Shown: positions 18,412-27,091, counted from the stretch's first letter. The stretch: 64,000 nucleotides of DNA from Neoaquamicrobium microcysteis (GCF_008180155.1 NZ_VSZS01000065.1:291491-355490), one strand, 5' to 3'. The notes: generated by a model not told the origin, from the letters alone. Made by a program: numbers and translations.

Positions 18412-20015
18412 AATTCGGCCCGACGCGGCTGGAGGAGGCGGAGGGCGCGATACTCGCCCATGCCGTAAGCGCCGGCGGGCGGACATGGCGCAAGGCGACA
18501 CTGCTGAGCGCCGACGACGTCGCTGCGATGAAACAGGCCGGGCTTGGCGAAATCGTCGCCGCCCGCCTGGGGCCGGACGATCTAGACGAGAACGAAGCGG
18601 CTCGGCGCATCGCCGCAGCGCTGGGCACACAGGGCATAGAGGTGCGCGACGCCGCCACCGGGCGCGTCAACCTGCATGCGATGGATGCGGGAGTGCTCAC
18701 CGTCGATCGGGCGGCGGTGGACGCGATCAACGCCATCGATCCCTCGATTACGCTGGCCACGTTACCGGAGTTCGCAACCGTCGAGGCGCGGCAGATGCTC
18801 GCCACGGTGAAGATCATCCCATTTGCAGTGGCGGGCGGGCTCGTCGAGCGCGCGGTCGCCATTGCAGGGGCGGGGACAGTGATCGGGCTCAACGCATTCG
18901 CGCCGCAGCGCGTGGGGCTGATACAGACGGTGCTGCCCACGGTAAAGGAAACCGTGCTCGACAAAACGGCGCGTCTGACGGCCGAACGGCTGGCGCGCTC
19001 CGGCAGCATCGTGACCGGCGAACTGCGCACGGGACACAATGCGTCGGAAGTTGCAAAGGCGCTGGGCGCGCAGCGCGAGGACAACGGCCTGCTGATCGTC
19101 TTCGGAGCGTCGGCCGTTTCCGACGACGAGGATGTGATCCCGGCCGCCATACGCCTGGCTGGAGGCGCAGTCGAGCGCGTCGGCATGCCCGTCGATCCGG
19201 GCAATCTGCTTGTGATCGGGAAGATCGGGAGCGTCAACGTCATCGGCGCACCGGGATGCGCGCGTAGCCCCAAGCTGAACGGTTTCGACTGGGTGCTGGA
19301 CCGTCTTTTGGCGGGATTGCCAGCCGGCGACCGCGAGATTGCGGCCCTGGGCGTAGGCGGCCTGCTGATGGAAATCGAGACGAGGCCGCAGCCGCGCGAG
19401 CCCAAGGCACGACGACCGCCGGTGGTTCATGCCGTGCTGCTGGCTGCGGGGCGAGGTCAGCGGATGGGTGGGCCGAACAAGCTTTTGTCGCGATTTGACG
19501 GAAAGCCGTTGGTGCGGCGCGTAGCCGACATGCTCACCTCGTCGAAAGTGAGCGGTACCGTCGCTGTCACGGGCCATCAGGCCGATCGGATCGCCGATGT
19601 GCTTACGGGCACCAGAGCGCGGATCGTACACAACGCCGACTATGCGACAGGGCTGGCGTCGTCGCTGAAGGCAGGTATCGCGGCCCTGCCGCCAAATGCT
19701 ACTGGTGCGCTCGTCGTGCTGGGGGACATGCCCGGCGTGACGACGCTGGACATCGACCGCCTTGTTGAAGCATTCGCATCCGAGGGCGGCAATGCGATCG
19801 TGCGGGCGACCCACGCCGGCAAACGCGGCAATCCAGTCATCCTGCCGCGCCGCCTCTTCACCGCCGTGACCAATCTTCAGGGCGACACCGGCGCGCGGCA
19901 TTTGGTCGAGGCCAGCGAGATGCGGGTCTCGGATGTCGAGATCGGCGAAGCGGCCAGCCTCGATGTCGATACGCCGGAGGCTTTGGCGATTGCCGGGGGG
20001 GAACTGGCCGACTGA
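18408..20015 (+). CDS. Molybdopterin-binding / MobA-like nucleotidyltransferase fusion protein
   Basis: 535 residues with two parts. Residues 1 to about 330 resemble the MoeA/MogA-type molybdopterin-binding domain, with LVIFGASAVSDDEDVIPAA and PVDPGNLLVIGKIG. Residues about 340-530 are a MobA/MocA-like nucleotidyltransferase with LLAAGRGQRMGGPNKLL (344-360), the VTGHQAD region and a GDMPGV metal site. A linker with Arg-Pro repeats joins them. The transferase half may add CMP or GMP to molybdopterin, as MocA does for xanthine-dehydrogenase-type enzymes. Last gene of the cox-like cluster; four-base overlap with the XdhC gene. Confidence 0.85.
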   Translation: MKFGPTRLEEAEGAILAHAVSAGGRTWRKATLLSADDVAAMKQAGLGEIVAARLGPDDLDENEAARRIAAALGTQGIEVRDAATGRVNLHAMDAGVLTVDRAAVDAINAIDPSITLATLPEFATVEARQMLATVKIIPFAVAGGLVERAVAIAGAGTVIGLNAFAPQRVGLIQTVLPTVKETVLDKTARLTAERLARSGSIVTGELRTGHNASEVAKALGAQREDNGLLIVFGASAVSDDEDVIPAAIRLAGGAVERVGMPVDPGNLLVIGKIGSVNVIGAPGCARSPKLNGFDWVLDRLLAGLPAGDREIAALGVGGLLMEIETRPQPREPKARRPPVVHAVLLAAGRGQRMGGPNKLLSRFDGKPLVRRVADMLTSSKVSGTVAVTGHQADRIADVLTGTRARIVHNADYATGLASSLKAGIAALPPNATGALVVLGDMPGVTTLDIDRLVEAFASEGGNAIVRATHAGKRGNPVILPRRLFTAVTNLQGDTGARHLVEASEMRVSDVEIGEAASLDVDTPEALAIAGGELAD

Positions 20016-20073
20016 GCGATTTTCGGGTGTAGAAGGCTAGCGCAGCCTGACGCCGCTCGGTTAATCTCGCCGG

Positions 20074-20964
20074 ATGCGCTGTATCTATAACCCGCTTCGA
20101 ACTCTTGTACTTGCGATTTTCTGCGCATCCGCATCGTCGGTAGCGGCAACGGCCGACATGCTGGCGCCATACAAGGACGACCTCTTTGCTTATCCACGCC
20201 TGCTGGCGGAGGCGGATGGCGGCCGCCATTTCACGGTCGACTATCAGTCCAAGCGCGACATCAACGCGCGAGACGCCGTGCCCGAGCGGCGCGTGAACCA
20301 ACAATATATCGACGTCGGCGTAAGGCGGGACCAGCAGGATCTGCTCGCGACCACTGAAGTTGCCCGAATACCGCATATCGCCGTCGGCAAACAGCAGAAC
20401 GCGCGGTTCATCGTCGTCTATCTCTATGGCCAGGGCGGCAATCGCCGGCAGGGAATGGACGACTTCACATTCGGCGGAAATTTCAACCGCATCAAGAACC
20501 TAGCCGTGCGCAACGGGGGCCTGTACCTCACCACAGACTTTTCCGATTTCGCAGCCGCCGGCGCTAAGCAGGTCGCAAGCCTGATCGCGCTTTACGCCGC
20601 CCACTCACCCGGCGCGGCGGTCTACGTCGCGTGCGGCTCGATGGGGGGCGGCATATGCTGGCGGCTGGCCGACGACGCCCAGGTTGCGCCGAAGCTCGGC
20701 GGTCTGTTGCTATTCGGCTCGCACTGGGACGAGAAGTTTCTGTCGAGCCGGGCGTTTCAGCGGCGGGTGCCGGTCTTTTTCGGCCATGGCGGCGACGACA
20801 AGGTCTTTCCGGTCGAGAATCAGGAGAAATTCTTCCGTTCCATCCTGAGCAAGGCTCCCAACTACCCCGCCCGCTTCGTCCGCTTCGAAACGGGTAGCCA
20901 CGGAACGCCCATCCGCATGTCGGACTGGCGCGGCACGCTCAACTGGATGGCGACGGCGCGATAG
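20074..20964 (+). CDS. Secreted alpha/beta-hydrolase-like protein
   Basis: 296 residues with an N-terminal signal (LRTLVLAIFCASASSVAATA). The fold is suggested by VVYLYGQGGNRR (oxyanion turn), YVACGSMGGGICW around Ser189 as nucleophile, FFGHGGDDKVFP with the acid and ETGSHGTP with the His. The elbow reads C-G-S-M-G instead of the standard G-x-S-x-G. The first 30 residues and the lack of neighbours with the same role give no substrate. It ends 4 bases before the stop of the converging secreted gene. Confidence 0.65.
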   Translation: MRCIYNPLRTLVLAIFCASASSVAATADMLAPYKDDLFAYPRLLAEADGGRHFTVDYQSKRDINARDAVPERRVNQQYIDVGVRRDQQDLLATTEVARIPHIAVGKQQNARFIVVYLYGQGGNRRQGMDDFTFGGNFNRIKNLAVRNGGLYLTTDFSDFAAAGAKQVASLIALYAAHSPGAAVYVACGSMGGGICWRLADDAQVAPKLGGLLLFGSHWDEKFLSSRAFQRRVPVFFGHGGDDKVFPVENQEKFFRSILSKAPNYPARFVRFETGSHGTPIRMSDWRGTLNWMATAR

Positions 20965-20968
20965 GCTT

Positions 20969-21997
20969 TCAGGGCGTCGTTCCGTAATCGACCAGCACCT
21001 CCGGGTTCACCTCGCCGTCATAGGACGCGTCTACCTCATAGTGCACGAGGCGGAAGCCGCCTTCGTAAAATGCCCATACGCCAGCCGAGGACGCATCGCC
21101 CATACCCCGCCAGCGTGAGAACTCGCTGATCGTCTGAGCCTGGGGATCGAATGACGAATTGACCAGCTGCGCGGCCGTGCTGAAGCCGGTGACCGTGATC
21201 GAATCGACCTCCTCGTTCGTGTCTTCGTCGGCATAGGCGATGTCGAGTTGCGGCCGTGCGAAATGAAGCGGCTCCACATCACCGTCGTCGTTCGAGATGT
21301 AATAGAGGTGGGTCTCGTTATACGCCCCGCGCATGCAGAAGAAGCGAAACAGCCTTGCCGTTCGCTCGGGTTGGCCGGCATCGTCGTGCCGGTAGCGGAA
21401 ACTGATGGTGTAGCTTTCGGGAGTGCGATCGGCATCGCCGAGTGCAGGTTCCGCAAGGCAGGCCGCCGGGGCAGAGGATGCGAAGATCGCCTTGGCGCGC
21501 TCCAGCAACGCATCGTGTTCGGGCAGTTCCGTGCCGTTGCAGCTACGCGGCAGCGCCTCGCCGAAAGGCGAATCGGATGCATTTAGCGATCCTCGCTCGA
21601 TATGCAGCGGCTCGAACTCTTCGCCGATCGTCGGATCAGCCATACGCAACGTGTAGCAACCGGCATAGACCTGCTGCGAACCGTCGGTGCCGTGGGACAG
21701 AAAGGCCACCGGAAGCTGGAAGTAGATGCTGCCGGCAGCGCCTTCCTCGTGGGGTGTGCCGGTAATCAGTTCGATTCGCTCGGTTTGCGCGTAGCCCTCG
21801 GCGTAGCTGTCGACGTCTGATGCAGGCGGCTCCGAGAAGTAGCTCCACGCGCGTGCATATTCCGCGCGGTCGATAGCGTTGTATAACGAGCGTACCAGCG
21901 CGGACGGGGTAGAGCGGTCGTCGAGATAGTCCTGCTCCTGCGCGTTGGCGGTAACCGCCGAGCCGACGAAAAGGCAGGTCAGGAAAAGGCGCAGCAT
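20969..21997 (-). CDS. Secreted protein, DUF1176-like with N-terminal NTF2-like part
   Basis: 342 residues with a Sec signal MLRLFLTCLFVGSAVTANAQ. The first 100 mature residues (ALVRSLYNAIDRAEYARAWSYFSEPP) look like an NTF2-like domain used in uptake or binding proteins; later parts repeat a FFCMRGAYNETHLYY pattern and end GVWAFYEGGFRLVHYEVDA, resembling DUF1176. Six Cys and many aromatic residues suggest a disulfide-rich periplasmic protein. No catalytic site is apparent; function unknown. Confidence 0.65.
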   Translation of the reverse strand: MLRLFLTCLFVGSAVTANAQEQDYLDDRSTPSALVRSLYNAIDRAEYARAWSYFSEPPASDVDSYAEGYAQTERIELITGTPHEEGAAGSIYFQLPVAFLSHGTDGSQQVYAGCYTLRMADPTIGEEFEPLHIERGSLNASDSPFGEALPRSCNGTELPEHDALLERAKAIFASSAPAACLAEPALGDADRTPESYTISFRYRHDDAGQPERTARLFRFFCMRGAYNETHLYYISNDDGDVEPLHFARPQLDIAYADEDTNEEVDSITVTGFSTAAQLVNSSFDPQAQTISEFSRWRGMGDASSAGVWAFYEGGFRLVHYEVDASYDGEVNPEVLVDYGTTP

Positions 21998-22059
21998 TGT
22001 TTCCTCCGTGGATGACGGAGACTACGCCTTCCTTTGCGGCATGAAAAAGACGCCTTGCG

Positions 22060-22233
22060 TCATGCCGGGCGGCGCAACGCCGCCTCGCGGGCGATGCGGG
22101 GAAAATCGGATGGCTTGATGCCGATGTCGGCCCGGTCGGCAGGGCTCATCGATTCGAGCATCGCGAGCACGGCCCGATACCGCTCGGCCGCTGCCGGGCG
22201 GGGGCGGGAGAAGAACTCGGTGAAGAACGCCAT
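22060..22233 (-). CDS. Small DUF1127-like protein
   Basis: 57 residues from the ATG at 22233, chosen because AAAGGAAC precedes it; a longer in-frame reading to 22365 has no support. The sequence is amphipathic and ends SPADRADIGIKPSDFPRIAREAA, the arrangement of the short DUF1127 proteins common in alphaproteobacteria, some of which bind RNA. N terminus MAFFTEFFSRPRP is aromatic and unusual. Role unknown. Confidence 0.6.
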   Translation of the reverse strand: MAFFTEFFSRPRPAAAERYRAVLAMLESMSPADRADIGIKPSDFPRIAREAALRRPA

Positions 22234-22452
22234 GTCAGGTTCCTTTGGCTGTTCCTCCCACGAGCAAAGATAAGGAGATTCCTGAATTTTGTGCAGTGCA
22301 GCATCTGCATGGCTGCCATGCGCGGTAAGGCTATCTTGCGCTGGGAAGGAACGTTGAACGCTCAAAATCGAGGGGGACTCTGAGGGAACCTTTTTAACCA
22401 GATGGCCTTACGGTGACGGGCAGTCGCAATCGCCTGGGACAGGAGGCTTCCG

Positions 22453-22929
22453 GTGGGCGCAAATGCGGAACTTGATTTCGGGTCCTTGCTGGACCAGCTC
22501 ATAGCCGCGGCCGACGAGGTCGAGTCGGATGAGGGCCTTGCGACGCTGTCTCCGTCCCTGCGGGTCGACATGCTCGACCAGATCGAACGGTTGCAAGCTG
22601 AAAACATAGAATTGTTCCGCGATCGCGCAGCGCAGGAATACGGCGAGAACGCCGGATCGGGCGAGGCACCGCCGGTCAAGCCGGCAACCGCAACCCCTGC
22701 GCATCTCCAGCCGGCGCTCGAAGACCTCTTCTTCCTCGACCCCGAAAGCATTTCGCGGGAACTGGGCATCAAGCCGAAGAGCAAGCCGGACGAACTTGAC
22801 AGGGCAAGGCGGGCATTCGCCATGCGCTACCATCCCGACCGGATGCCAGAAGAACTGCGCGACCGTGCAGCTCTTCGCATGCAGATCGCGAATATGCTGA
22901 TAGACGAAGCCAAACGCGGCAAGCGCTGA
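22453..22929 (+). CDS. Short J-domain protein
   Basis: 158 residues, GTG start at 22453 with AGGAGG six bases before it. The C-terminal 60 residues resemble a J-domain: LGIKPKSKPDELDRARRAFAMRYHPDRMPEEL with the HPD loop at 127-129 and a short helix III, MQIANMLIDEAK. The J-domain is placed at the C terminus, after a 90-residue acidic region with predicted helices and no zinc-finger or glycine-rich part, so it is a type III-like DnaJ protein. A partner for DnaK is likely but its client is unknown. Confidence 0.8.
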   Translation: MGANAELDFGSLLDQLIAAADEVESDEGLATLSPSLRVDMLDQIERLQAENIELFRDRAAQEYGENAGSGEAPPVKPATATPAHLQPALEDLFFLDPESISRELGIKPKSKPDELDRARRAFAMRYHPDRMPEELRDRAALRMQIANMLIDEAKRGKR

Positions 22930-23075
22930 CACTCCAGTCCTTTTTCGTCCCTGGCCTTCGAAAGGCCATACCTCGCGTCAGACTGAAACCAATCGTCGTC
23001 GTGGCGGTTGAACTATAGCCGTCGGCTTGCCGACGTGCGTTCGCGAGGAAAGACAACAGACAGGAGAAATCGAAT

Positions 23076-23594
23076 ATGGCTCACTCCCGCAAGGACGAAG
23101 CACGCGCACTGGATGCCGCGGAGCTCGAACTCGTTGAAAAGTCGCATCATCCGGCCATACAGGATCTCTCCGACGCGGAACTCTCAGACCTGACGAAACA
23201 TCTTCGCGAGCGTCGCGACAAGGCGCAGTCGACCGCGAATCGGCAGCGCCGCGAAATGCGCAGGAAGACTGAGGCGAAAGGCGTGCGGGCATCGGCCGAC
23301 GACAGCGGCACGCGCCGCAAGACCGAGGTTCTCGCAATGGCGGTCCGACGGCTGAATGGCGAGCGCGACAGGCGCAACCGGATGGCCGCGCGGGCGGAAC
23401 TGGTGGAGAACGCTCAGAACGCGCTTTCGATGCGGCAGGCCGCGGAGGGCGGCAAGGAGCGTCGGGCGACCCGCAGTGCCGGCAAGGGCATGCGAGCATC
23501 CGAGAGCACGCGCGCCCGAAAGATAACGGCGCCCAAGAAAGTCGGGAGCGTCTCGCAACAGAACAAGCGCGCGCAGGCCAAGCGCGACGCCTGA
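23076..23594 (+). CDS. Basic, aromatic-free conserved hypothetical protein
   Basis: 172 residues, ATG at 23076 with CAGGAG ahead. It contains no Phe, Trp, Tyr or Cys; Arg, Lys, Ala and Glu dominate and heptad-like stretches (ELSDLTKHLRERRDKAQ) suggest coiled coils, with a very basic tail. This is typical of disordered or nucleic-acid-associated proteins, but no named family is recognised. It ends 7 bases before a clear terminator, so it is the end of its own unit. Function unknown. Confidence 0.7.
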   Translation: MAHSRKDEARALDAAELELVEKSHHPAIQDLSDAELSDLTKHLRERRDKAQSTANRQRREMRRKTEAKGVRASADDSGTRRKTEVLAMAVRRLNGERDRRNRMAARAELVENAQNALSMRQAAEGGKERRATRSAGKGMRASESTRARKITAPKKVGSVSQQNKRAQAKRDA

Positions 23595-23600
23595 TGGATC

Positions 23601-23627
23601 GGCGGGCGACGATGTCGCCCGCCTTTT
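23601..23627 (+). terminator. Rho-independent terminator after the basic protein gene
   Basis: Perfect 10-bp stem (23601-23610 with 23614-23623), 3-base loop GAT, then TTTT. It lies 6 bases after the upstream stop and could also act on the converging gloA transcript. Confidence 0.9.
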
Positions 23628-23629
23628 CC

Positions 23630-24070
23630 CTACCAACTGCCGGTATTGGCCATCGAGGCCCATGGCTCGGCCTTGGGCTTGGCTGGGCCCTTCTGCAGCA
23701 GCTCGATAGAGATGCCGTCGGGCGAGCGGATGAAGGCCATGTTGCCGTCGCGAGGCGGGCGGTTGATCGTCACGCCGTTGTCCATGAGGAACTGGCAGGT
23801 CGCGTAAATGTCGTAGACCTCGTAGGCGAGATGGCCGAAATTGCGCCCGCCCTGATAGTCTTCCGGGTCCCAGTTGTAGGTCAGCTCGACCAGCGGCGCT
23901 TTTTTGCCGATGCCGGTCTCCTCATCCTCCGGCGCGGCGAGGAAGATAAGCGTGAAGCGGCCCTGCTCATTCTCGATGCGGCGAACCTCTTTCAGGCCCA
24001 GCTTGCGACAGTAGAAATCGAGCGACTCGTCGATATCCTTCACGCGGACCATGGTGTGCAGATAGCGCAT
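23630..24070 (-). CDS. gloA: Lactoylglutathione lyase (glyoxalase I)
   Basis: 146 residues from ATG 24070, which has AGGAAAC just upstream; a longer reading to 24238 is unsupported. VOC-fold glyoxalase I that isomerises the methylglyoxal-glutathione hemithioacetal to S-lactoylglutathione. It begins RYLHTMVRVKDIDESLDFYCRKLG and has the metal ligands in HTM, VELTYN, FGHLAYEVYD and SIELLQKG. The tail PAKPKAEPWASMANTGSW is an extension seen in some alphaproteobacterial members. Its stop lies 2 bases beyond the terminator hairpin of the opposing gene. Confidence 0.96.
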   Translation of the reverse strand: MRYLHTMVRVKDIDESLDFYCRKLGLKEVRRIENEQGRFTLIFLAAPEDEETGIGKKAPLVELTYNWDPEDYQGGRNFGHLAYEVYDIYATCQFLMDNGVTINRPPRDGNMAFIRSPDGISIELLQKGPAKPKAEPWASMANTGSW

Positions 24071-24218
24071 GATGTTTCCTGTTTCGTGGCTGCGTTTGCG
24101 TGCCTGATATGGCGCAGGCCACGGCCTGCGGCAACCTCGCGTCATCCATCGGTCCATGGCTCTAAGTCGAACGGCAGTATTGTCAGTCGGGGAAATGTTG
24201 AAAAATGTGGCGCGGCTC

Positions 24219-24246
24219 TTGCTAACCCATGAACGCACAGTGTTAT
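24219..24246 (+). promoter_or_regulatory. Candidate promoter of the cold-shock gene
   Basis: TTGCTA (24219-24224), 16-base spacer, TGTTAT (24241-24246), giving a leader of about 40 bases before the start at 24293. Long leaders are usual for cold-shock genes. Not tested against a background model. Confidence 0.4.
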
Positions 24247-24292
24247 CCTGCAGATCAGAATCACTTGGCGGATTGAAGAAAGGTGTGTCGGG

Positions 24293-24886
24293 ATGGGGGA
24301 CAAGGCCTCTTCAGAGAGGCGTTATGCGGCCGTTGATGAAGCCCTGAATCCGGACGACGGAGACGAGGCTGCGCTGACCGAAATCTCGGGAGCGATCAAA
24401 TGGTTCGATGTCGCCAAGGGCTACGGGTTCATTCTGCCCGACCAGCCGGGCATCGGCGATGTGCTTCTCCACGTTACGTCGTTGCGCAAAGACGGCTTCC
24501 AGACCGCGCTCGAAGGCGCGCGCGTAGTCTGTCTCGTGCGGCGCGGAGATCGCGGCCTGCAGGCTTTCAAGGTCGTTTCGATGGACAACTCGAATGCGAT
24601 CCATCCCGCCGAGCAGCCGCTACAGCGCACCCATGTGGCTGTAACCGCGGAGAGCGGGCTGGAACGTGCGCTGGTCAAGTGGTTCAACCGCACCAAGGGC
24701 TTCGGCTTCCTGACGCGGGGCGAGGGCACCGAGGACATCTTCGTCCACATGGAGACGCTGCGTCGCTACGGACTGGCCGAGCTGCGGCCCGGGCAGGTGG
24801 TGCTGGTGCGCTTCGGCCGGGGTGACAAGGGCCTTATGGCTGCCGAAATTCACCCGGATATGGGAACCCTGCCGGTTTCGCATTGA
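24293..24886 (+). CDS. Double cold-shock domain protein
   Basis: 197 residues with two cold-shock domains: about 31-92 ([26 protein letters not shown]) and about 123-187 ([29 protein letters not shown]). The RNP1 motif (KGYGFI / KGFGFL) and RNP2 motif (VLLHV / IFVHM) are present in both. Such tandem CspA-like proteins are common in Hyphomicrobiales and are thought to bind RNA or single-stranded DNA. Start ATG at 24293 (GTGTGTCGGG upstream). A DUF192 gene follows. Confidence 0.92.
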   Translation: MGDKASSERRYAAVDEALNPDDGDEAALTEISGAIKWFDVAKGYGFILPDQPGIGDVLLHVTSLRKDGFQTALEGARVVCLVRRGDRGLQAFKVVSMDNSNAIHPAEQPLQRTHVAVTAESGLERALVKWFNRTKGFGFLTRGEGTEDIFVHMETLRRYGLAELRPGQVVLVRFGRGDKGLMAAEIHPDMGTLPVSH

Positions 24887-24924
24887 CCCCACGGTATTCC
24901 ACAGCCCGGCAGGCGGGATGCTCC

Positions 24925-25431
24925 ATGCTGCGCCACCTCCGGACAATCTTGATTGCCTTCACCCTGATATTTGCGGGGTTCGTACAGCCGTCGCTCGGTG
25001 ACGTTCCCGTCGCCGAGGGGCAGCCGATGCTGTTGCCGACCGATCGTGCGCCGCTGGTGGTCGAGACGGCGGGCGGCAGCGTCCAGTTTTCGATCGAAGT
25101 TGCGGATACCGACATGAAGCGCTCGGCGGGACTGATGTTCCGTACGGCAATGGCGGACGACCACGGCATGCTGTTCGTCTTCGATCAGACCCGCAGGCTC
25201 TCTTTCTGGATGAAGAACACACCGATGCCGCTGGATCTGATCTTCGTAGGAGAGGACGGACGGGTGGTGGCGACGCTGCCCGGAGAGCCTTTCTCCACGG
25301 CCTCCATCGGCCCGGAAGAACCGGCGCGCTTTGTGCTTGAACTGAAGGCTGGAACCGCGCAAAAGAGCGGCATTGCCGATGGCGACCGGATACGCCATCC
25401 GCTCATCGACAGGGTTGCAGGCGCAGACTGA
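24925..25431 (+). CDS. Secreted DUF192 protein
   Basis: 168 residues from ATG 24925 (GGCGGGA upstream); a TTG at 24883 in the same frame overlaps the cold-shock stop but lacks a ribosome site. It starts with a signal MLRHLRTILIAFTLIFAGFVQPSLG. The DUF192 core has VEVADT-like FSIEVADTDMKRSAGLMFRTAM, FVFDQTRRLSFWMKNTPMPLDLIFV, and FVLELKAG. Family function is not established; the small beta-barrel fold is known from structures. It may be cotranscribed with the cold-shock gene. Confidence 0.88.
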   Translation: MLRHLRTILIAFTLIFAGFVQPSLGDVPVAEGQPMLLPTDRAPLVVETAGGSVQFSIEVADTDMKRSAGLMFRTAMADDHGMLFVFDQTRRLSFWMKNTPMPLDLIFVGEDGRVVATLPGEPFSTASIGPEEPARFVLELKAGTAQKSGIADGDRIRHPLIDRVAGAD

Positions 25432-25457
25432 CGCCGCTTCCGGGGACATCGCGGCGC

Positions 25458-26228
25458 ATGCAGACATTCTTCAACGACGATTTCGAGATCGCCTATATCG
25501 ACCGCCAGCCGGAAAGCGGCGACGGCGAACCGGTGCTGATGGTCCATGGTTTCGCATCCAGCCATCACGTCAACTGGGTCGCGCCCGGCTGGGTCAAGAC
25601 GCTGACGGAAGCGGGCTACCGCGCCATCGCGCTCGACAATCGCGGGCATGGGCGTTCGACCAAGAGCTACGACAAGGCCGACTACACGCCGACGCTGATG
25701 GCTTCGGACGCCGCCGCACTGCTCGATCATCTCGGCATCGGCAAGGCGCACGTGTTCGGCTATTCGATGGGCGCGCGCGTATCCACGTTTCTCGCCCTCG
25801 AGCACCCGGAGAAGGTGGCAACGCTCATCCTCGGCGGGCTCGGTTACGGCATGGTCGACGGCGTCGGTGACTGGGACCCGATTGCCGAAGCGCTCGTCGC
25901 GCCGGATGCCTCGAGCATCATGCATCCGCGCGGCAAGATGTTCCGCGCCTTTGCCGACCAGACGAAGAGCGACCGCGCTGCCTTGGCCGCCTGCATTTCG
26001 ACCTCGCGCGAACTGCTGAGCGAGGCCGACATGGCGCGTGTCACCCAGCCTGTACTGGTCGGGGTGGGCACTACAGACGACATAGCCGGCTCCGCACGAA
26101 AGCTGGCGGCGCTGATGCCGAATGCCGAGGCGTTCGATATCGAGGGACGCGACCACATGCTGGCGGTGGGCGACCGCACCTTCAAGGCCCGCGTTCTGCA
26201 GTTCCTCAAGGACCATCCGATCAAATGA
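25458..26228 (+). CDS. Alpha/beta hydrolase
   Basis: 256 residues. VLMVHGFASSHHVNW with the oxyanion HG, LDNRGHGRSTKS, nucleophile elbow GYSMGA, and DHMLAVGDR with the catalytic His show a canonical alpha/beta hydrolase. The family is diverse (esterase, haloperoxidase-like, hydrolases of C-C bonds). It overlaps the next alpha/beta hydrolase by four bases (ATGA), so the two are probably a paralogue pair in one operon. Substrate unknown. Confidence 0.85.
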   Translation: MQTFFNDDFEIAYIDRQPESGDGEPVLMVHGFASSHHVNWVAPGWVKTLTEAGYRAIALDNRGHGRSTKSYDKADYTPTLMASDAAALLDHLGIGKAHVFGYSMGARVSTFLALEHPEKVATLILGGLGYGMVDGVGDWDPIAEALVAPDASSIMHPRGKMFRAFADQTKSDRAALAACISTSRELLSEADMARVTQPVLVGVGTTDDIAGSARKLAALMPNAEAFDIEGRDHMLAVGDRTFKARVLQFLKDHPIK

Positions 26229-27091
26229 CGCCGACCCCGATCGAATTTGCCGGGGCGGAAGGCAATCGGCTCGCAGGTGACCTTTGGGACGGGCGCGGCC
26301 ATCCTGTCCTGTTCCTCCATGGCGGTGGCCAGACCCGCCGTGCATGGGACGCGACAGCCAGGCGCGTGGCAGACAACGGCATGCGTGCGATCACCGTTGA
26401 CCTGCGAGGGCACGGCGAAAGCGACTGGGTCGACAGCGGCAACTATACGTTCGCCGATTTCGGCGCGGATGCAGCCGCAATCATCCGTCAGACGGCATCG
26501 CGGTTTCACGCCGCCCCGTCGGCCGTAGGCGCTTCGCTCGGAGGCCTGTCGTCGCTGATAGCGGAAACGCGGTTCGGACCGCTGCTCGATTCGCTGGTTC
26601 TGGTCGATATCACGCCGCGTATGGACCCGGATGGCGTTGCAAAAATCCAGGGCTTCATGGGCGAACGGATGGAAGAGGGCTTCGCAACGCTCGATGAAGC
26701 GGCCGACGCCATTGCCGAATATCTGCCGAACCGCAAACGCCCGCGCTCTCTCGAAGGGCTGAAGAAGAACCTGCGGCTTGGCGATGACGGCCGCTATCGC
26801 TGGCATTGGGACCCAGCCTTCATGCGGAGCGAGCGCAACATCAATCTGGCCGCGCGCGAGACGATGGAAGAATTGATTGCGAACCTTCCCAACCTGCATG
26901 TGCCGGCACTTCTGGTGCGGGGCATGCAGTCGGAGCTGGTGCATGAGGATTTCGCCCGCGAGTTCGTGGAACTGGCGCCGTCGGCCAGCTATGTCGATGT
27001 AGGCGGAGCAGGGCACATGGTGGCCGGCGACAAGAACGACGTGTTCTGCGCGGCTATCCTGGATTTTCTGACGGATCGGGAAGCGGCTTAG
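26225..27091 (+). CDS. Alpha/beta hydrolase
   Basis: 288 residues. VLFLHGGGQTRRAWD, VDLRGHGESDW, AVGASLGGLSSL (nucleophile Ser) and GAGHMVAGDKND (catalytic His) are visible. This form with GGGQTRRAW resembles peroxidase-like alpha/beta hydrolases. It starts inside the stop of the previous hydrolase gene, and its own end overlaps the converging YcaQ-like gene by four bases. Confidence 0.86.
   Translation: MTPTPIEFAGAEGNRLAGDLWDGRGHPVLFLHGGGQTRRAWDATARRVADNGMRAITVDLRGHGESDWVDSGNYTFADFGADAAAIIRQTASRFHAAPSAVGASLGGLSSLIAETRFGPLLDSLVLVDITPRMDPDGVAKIQGFMGERMEEGFATLDEAADAIAEYLPNRKRPRSLEGLKKNLRLGDDGRYRWHWDPAFMRSERNINLAARETMEELIANLPNLHVPALLVRGMQSELVHEDFAREFVELAPSASYVDVGGAGHMVAGDKNDVFCAAILDFLTDREAA

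Noticed and set aside
22300..22330. Short palindrome GCATGGCTGCCATGC before the small DUF1127-like gene
   Set aside because: Six-base arms in a GC-rich gap, no second copy and no clear promoter relation.
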